A stretch of 64,000 bases of DNA from Variovorax sp. MHTC-1. GTDB lineage: Bacteria; Pseudomonadota; Gammaproteobacteria; Burkholderiales; Burkholderiaceae_C. The notes below the pieces were generated by a model. The model had not been told where the DNA came from and did no database searches. It saw nothing but the letters and a program-made list of their open reading frames with translations. Location: contig NZ_RWKI01000003.1 of assembly GCF_003984645.1 (NCBI RefSeq), positions 62,001-126,000 on the forward strand. Reading direction: 5' to 3'. Of this stretch, positions 60,891-64,000 are shown one piece after another. The translations under genes were made by a program, and so were the position numbers. How positions within the stretch are numbered: position 1 is the first letter of the stretch; each line of letters starts with the position of its first letter.

Positions 60891-62037
60891 GCTCGAACCC
60901 CGCCCGCAGCTCTCGCGCTTTTGGAGCTACGGCTCGCCGATCCTGGCGCTGCTCATCACGGTGCTGATCGGCATGGTGCTGTTCGCGCTGCTCGGCAAGG
61001 ACCCGGTGAAGGGCCTCGCGGTCTTCTTCTGGGAGCCGATCAAGAGCGGGTATGCGCTGGGCGAGCTGATGGTCAAGGCCACGCCCTTGCTGATCATCGC
61101 GCTCGGGCTGGCCGTCTGCTTCCGCTCCAACGTCTGGAACATCGGCGCCGAGGGCCAGTTCGTGTTCGGTGCGATCGCGGCCGGCGGCGTGGCGCTTCTG
61201 GCCGACAAGACCACCGGGGCCTGGATCGTGGCTGCGATCCTCGCCGCCGGCATCGCGGGCGGCATGGTCTGGGCCGGCATCGTCGCCTTCCTGCGCGACA
61301 AGTTCAACGCCAACGAGATCCTCGTGAGCCTGATGCTGGTCTACGTCGCGACGCTGCTCCTCGGCTACATGGTCTACGGGCCCTGGAAGGACCCGATGGG
61401 CTACAACTTCCCGCAGACCAAGACCTTCGAGGCGGTGACGCAGATCCCGCGGCTCATGAAAGGCTCGCGCGTGAGCATCGGGCTCGTCATCGCGCTGATC
61501 GGCGCGGCGGCCTTGTGGGTGTTCCTGTTCCGGACGCGCTCGGGCTTCGCGCAGCAGGTCGGCGGGCTGGCGCCGGCAGCCGCGCGCTACGCAGGCTTCT
61601 CGGCGCGGCGCGCGGTGTGGATCGCGCTGCTCACCTCGGGCGGCGCGGCCGGACTCGCGGGCGCGCTCGAAGTGGCGGGCCCGATCGGCCAGCTCACGCC
61701 CTATGTGCCGGCGGGCTACGGCTTCGCCGCGATCATCGTGGCCTTCGTCGGCCGGCTGCATCCGGTGGGCATGATCTTCTCGGCCATCCTGATGAGCATG
61801 TTCTACATCGGCGGCGAGCTCGCGCAGTCGCGGCTTGGTTTGCCCAAGTCACTGACCGGGGTGTTCCAGGGTCTGCTGCTGTTCACGCTGCTCGCGTGCG
61901 ACACGCTGATTGCCTACCGCATCCGGCGCAAGTCGGCGCCGAAGGCAGTGGTTGCGCCGGCCGGCACGTCTTCACTGCAAGCCAGCACGCCTCTTACTGC
62001 CCCGACCGCCGTTCAAGCCACCGAAGGAGCAATTTAA
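60883..62037 (+). CDS. ABC transporter permease 1, nucleoside/BMP type
   Basis: 384 residues, about nine hydrophobic segments of the BPD_transp_2 family (YufP-like): LIIALGLAVCFRSNVWNIGAEGQFV, NANEILVSLMLVYVATLLLGY, and SGGAAGLAGALEVAGPIG. The ATG at 60883 has a perfect AGGAGG 7 bp upstream inside the ATPase gene and overlaps its stop, indicating coupling. The C-terminal 35 residues are a cytoplasmic Ala/Thr-rich tail. Confidence 0.95.
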   Translation: MLKLEPRPQLSRFWSYGSPILALLITVLIGMVLFALLGKDPVKGLAVFFWEPIKSGYALGELMVKATPLLIIALGLAVCFRSNVWNIGAEGQFVFGAIAAGGVALLADKTTGAWIVAAILAAGIAGGMVWAGIVAFLRDKFNANEILVSLMLVYVATLLLGYMVYGPWKDPMGYNFPQTKTFEAVTQIPRLMKGSRVSIGLVIALIGAAALWVFLFRTRSGFAQQVGGLAPAAARYAGFSARRAVWIALLTSGGAAGLAGALEVAGPIGQLTPYVPAGYGFAAIIVAFVGRLHPVGMIFSAILMSMFYIGGELAQSRLGLPKSLTGVFQGLLLFTLLACDTLIAYRIRRKSAPKAVVAPAGTSSLQASTPLTAPTAVQATEGAI

Positions 62038-62118
62038 TGAACCCCCACGCTCACCACTTCGTGTATTCGCTGCCCCCCGAGGGGGCGCAGGCCTCCCTTG
62101 GGGCGGCCCGGCGGGAGG
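62038..62118 (+). repeat. intergenic repeat, copy E (divergent), between permease genes
   Basis: Starts at the base after the permease 1 stop with TGAACCCCCACGCTCACCACTT, then TCGTGT and a CCCCCCGAGGGGG stem. It lacks the long AAA-loop hairpin and ends GGCCCGGCGGGAGGC. The GGGAGG at its end (62113-62118) is the ribosome site of permease 2. Confidence 0.7.
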
Positions 62119-62122
62119 CATG

Positions 62123-63043
62123 ATGGAATCCTACGCACTCCTCCTCGGCTCCACGCTCAGCGCCGGCACCGTGCTCGCGATCGCGGCGCTGGGCCTCTTG
62201 ATCAACGAAAAGGCCGGCATCGTGAATCTCGGCGCCGAGGGCATGATGCTGTGCGCCGCGATCGCGGGCTTCGCCACCGTGGTGGTCACGCGCAACACCT
62301 GGCTCGGCTTTCTTGCCGGCGCCGCGGCGGGTGCGCTGCTGGCGGCCTTCTTCGGCGTGCTGGTGATCTGGCTCAACACCAACCAGTACGCGACCGGGCT
62401 CGCGCTGAGCCTGTTCGGCGTCGGCTTCTCTGCCTTCGTCGGCATCAACTTCGTGCAGGCCAAGCTGCCCGAGAGCATCAACTACGCGCTGCCGGTGCTG
62501 GGCGACATCCCGCTCATCGGGCCGGCGCTGTTCCGGCATCACCCGATGGTGTACTTCGCGGTTCTGCTGACCATCGGCCTCATCTGGTTCCTCTACCGCA
62601 CGCGCGCCGGGCTGGTGCTGCGCTCGGTCGGCGAGTCGCCGGAGTCCTCGCACGCGCTGGGCTACCCGGTGCGCCGCATCCGCTTCCTGGCGGTGATCGC
62701 GGGCGGCGCGCTGTGCGGGCTCTCGGGTGCCTATTTGTCGACGGTCTACACGCCGCTGTGGGTCGAGGGCATGGTGGCCGGCCGCGGCTGGATCGCGCTG
62801 GCGCTCACCACTTTCGCCACATGGCGGCCGGTGCGCGTGCTGCTCGGCGCCTACCTGTTCGGCGGCGTCTCGATGCTGGGCTTCCACCTGCAGAGCACGG
62901 GCATCGATGTGCCCAGCCAGTTCCTGAGCATGCTGCAGTACATCGCGCCGATCGTGGTGCTGGCGCTGATCTCGCGCAACCCGGCGTTCATCCGCGTCAA
63001 CATGCCGGCGTCGATCGGAAAACCCTTCTACCCCGGCTCATAA
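62123..63043 (+). CDS. ABC transporter permease 2, nucleoside/BMP type
   Basis: 306 residues, BPD_transp_2 family (YufQ-like): GTVLAIAALGLLINEKAGIVNLGAEGMML, NQYATGLALSLFGVGFSAF, and YTPLWVEGMVAGRGWIALAL. Two ATGs in tandem (62120 and 62123); the second is chosen for better spacing from GGGAGG at 62113-62118. Pairs with permease 1 in the membrane. Confidence 0.94.
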   Translation: MESYALLLGSTLSAGTVLAIAALGLLINEKAGIVNLGAEGMMLCAAIAGFATVVVTRNTWLGFLAGAAAGALLAAFFGVLVIWLNTNQYATGLALSLFGVGFSAFVGINFVQAKLPESINYALPVLGDIPLIGPALFRHHPMVYFAVLLTIGLIWFLYRTRAGLVLRSVGESPESSHALGYPVRRIRFLAVIAGGALCGLSGAYLSTVYTPLWVEGMVAGRGWIALALTTFATWRPVRVLLGAYLFGGVSMLGFHLQSTGIDVPSQFLSMLQYIAPIVVLALISRNPAFIRVNMPASIGKPFYPGS

Positions 63044-63094
63044 TTGCGTTTCGTTTTGCTTCTCTGCCAACCTGTCCTTTTGAGGATTTCGACA

Positions 63095-64000
63095 ATGAAT
63101 GATCTGAACAAGCGTTCCCTGCTCAAGCTGGCTGCCTTCACCGCGGTCGCTTCGGCAGCTCTCATCGGCTGCGGCAAGAAGGAAGAAGCGCCGACCCCTG
63201 CACCTGCTGCACCGGCAGCCGCCCCGACGGCCGCAGCGCCCGCGCCGGCCGCACCGCTGAACGTCGCATTCGCCTATGTCGGCCCGGTGGGCGATGGCGG
63301 CTGGTCCTTCGCGCACGACAACGGGCGCAAGGCGATCGAGAAGGAGTTCGGCGACAAGATCAAGACCACCTTCGTCGAGAGCGTGCCCGAGTCGGCCGAT
63401 GCCGAGCGCGTGTTCCGCGACATGGTCAGCCAGGGCAACAAGCTGATCTTCGGCACCACCTTCGGCTACATGGAGCCGATGCTCAAGGTCGCGAACGACC
63501 ACAAGGACGTGAAGTTCGAGCACGCGACCGGCTACAAGACGGCCGAGAACATGCGCACCTACGACAGCCGTACCTACGAGGGCGCCTACATGGCCGGCAT
63601 CATCGCCGGCGCAATGACCAAGAGCAACACGCTGGGCGTGGTCGGCTCGGTGCCGATCCCCGAGGTGCTGCGCAACATCAACTCCTTCACGCTGGGCGCG
63701 CAGTCGGTCAATCCGAAGATCACGACCAAGGTGGTGTGGGTCAACGAATGGTTTAGCCCGCCGAAGGAAACCGAGGCGGCCACCGCGCTCATCAACGGCG
63801 GCGCCGACGTGCTGTTCCAGAACACCGACTCGCCGGCCGTGCTCAAGACCGCGCAGGAAAAAGGCAAGCGCGCCTTCGGCTGGGATTCGGACATGACCGC
63901 CTACGGTCCCAAGGCCCACCTGGCCTCGGCCATCATCAACTGGACGCCGTACTACACCAAGGCCGTGCAGGACGCGCTCGACGGCAAGTGGACCACCGGC
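63095..64000 (+). CDS. BMP-family ABC substrate-binding lipoprotein, 3'-truncated by window end
   Basis: 302 residues visible; the frame is open to base 64000. Signal peptide and lipobox (ASAALIGC), Ala/Pro linker, then the BMP/Med-like domain: VAFAYVGPVGDGGWSFAHDNG, IFGTTFGYMEPMLKVA, TYEGAYMAGIIAGAMTKSNTLGVVGSVPIPEV, GGADVLFQNTDSPAVL. The group binds purine nucleosides or bases; GAGGA is upstream of the ATG. It delivers ligand to the preceding permeases and ATPase. Confidence 0.94.
   Translation, partial: MNDLNKRSLLKLAAFTAVASAALIGCGKKEEAPTPAPAAPAAAPTAAAPAPAAPLNVAFAYVGPVGDGGWSFAHDNGRKAIEKEFGDKIKTTFVESVPESADAERVFRDMVSQGNKLIFGTTFGYMEPMLKVANDHKDVKFEHATGYKTAENMRTYDSRTYEGAYMAGIIAGAMTKSNTLGVVGSVPIPEVLRNINSFTLGAQSVNPKITTKVVWVNEWFSPPKETEAATALINGGADVLFQNTDSPAVLKTAQEKGKRAFGWDSDMTAYGPKAHLASAIINWTPYYTKAVQDALDGKWTTG

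Overview
The window is 64 kb of GC-rich chromosome packed with genes on both strands. It has no rRNA, no recognisable tRNA and no CRISPR array. The gene content points to a Betaproteobacterium of the Burkholderiales, most likely a Comamonadaceae such as Variovorax. The signs are Bug-type (tripartite tricarboxylate) periplasmic binding proteins, a uraD/allantoate-amidohydrolase gene fusion, a membrane-bound PuuD-type urate oxidase, many LysR regulators, and a family of hairpin repeats placed directly after stop codons. The genus is an inference; no marker gene is present.

Layout. 0-9.3 kb: an aldo/keto reductase tail, a MetE-like enzyme with an ABC binding protein, a signalling module (sensor kinase, single-domain receiver, receiver-adenylate cyclase, Crp-like regulator, with a perfect Crp-type site next to the crp-like gene) and a phospholipase D lipoprotein. 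9.4-18.9 kb: purine block 1, with allantoin and allantoate breakdown, a GntR regulator, uraH, xdhC, puuD and glycerate 2-kinase. Two copies of a TGTATACA-centred palindrome probably mark the GntR regulon. 18.9-34 kb: mixed accessory genes, including a CoA-transferase/HMG-CoA-lyase-like/VOC/Bug operon, a large Tat-type lipoprotein with a possible caspase-like core, and several LysR and RidA genes. 34-40.5 kb: small membrane and hypothetical genes, an MHYT protein with two compensating frameshifts, a 23-residue membrane peptide gene, a structured RNA leader ahead of an orphan gene, and a 266-bp MITE with 25-bp terminal repeats. 40.6-43.7 kb: a PhoX-type phosphatase with a Pho-box-like site, a GAF protein, an HxlR regulator and an NTF2-fold protein. 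43.75-51.9 kb: a six-gene minus-strand operon (PQQ-type sugar dehydrogenase, dihaem cytochrome, indolepyruvate oxidoreductase IorA and IorB, Bug protein, thioesterase) divergent from a LysR gene. 52-64 kb: purine block 2, with an Rrf2 regulator, xdhA, xdhB, LysR, an AzgA-like purine permease and a BMP-type nucleoside ABC transporter that runs off the window end.

Together the purine genes describe a nearly complete aerobic route. Nucleosides and bases enter through the ABC and NCS2 transporters. XdhAB, matured by XdhC, makes urate; PuuD oxidises it; UraH and the UraD domain give allantoin; the PuuE-type allantoinase gives allantoate; the amidohydrolase domain releases ammonia. Glycerate 2-kinase would let glyoxylate-derived glycerate enter central metabolism.
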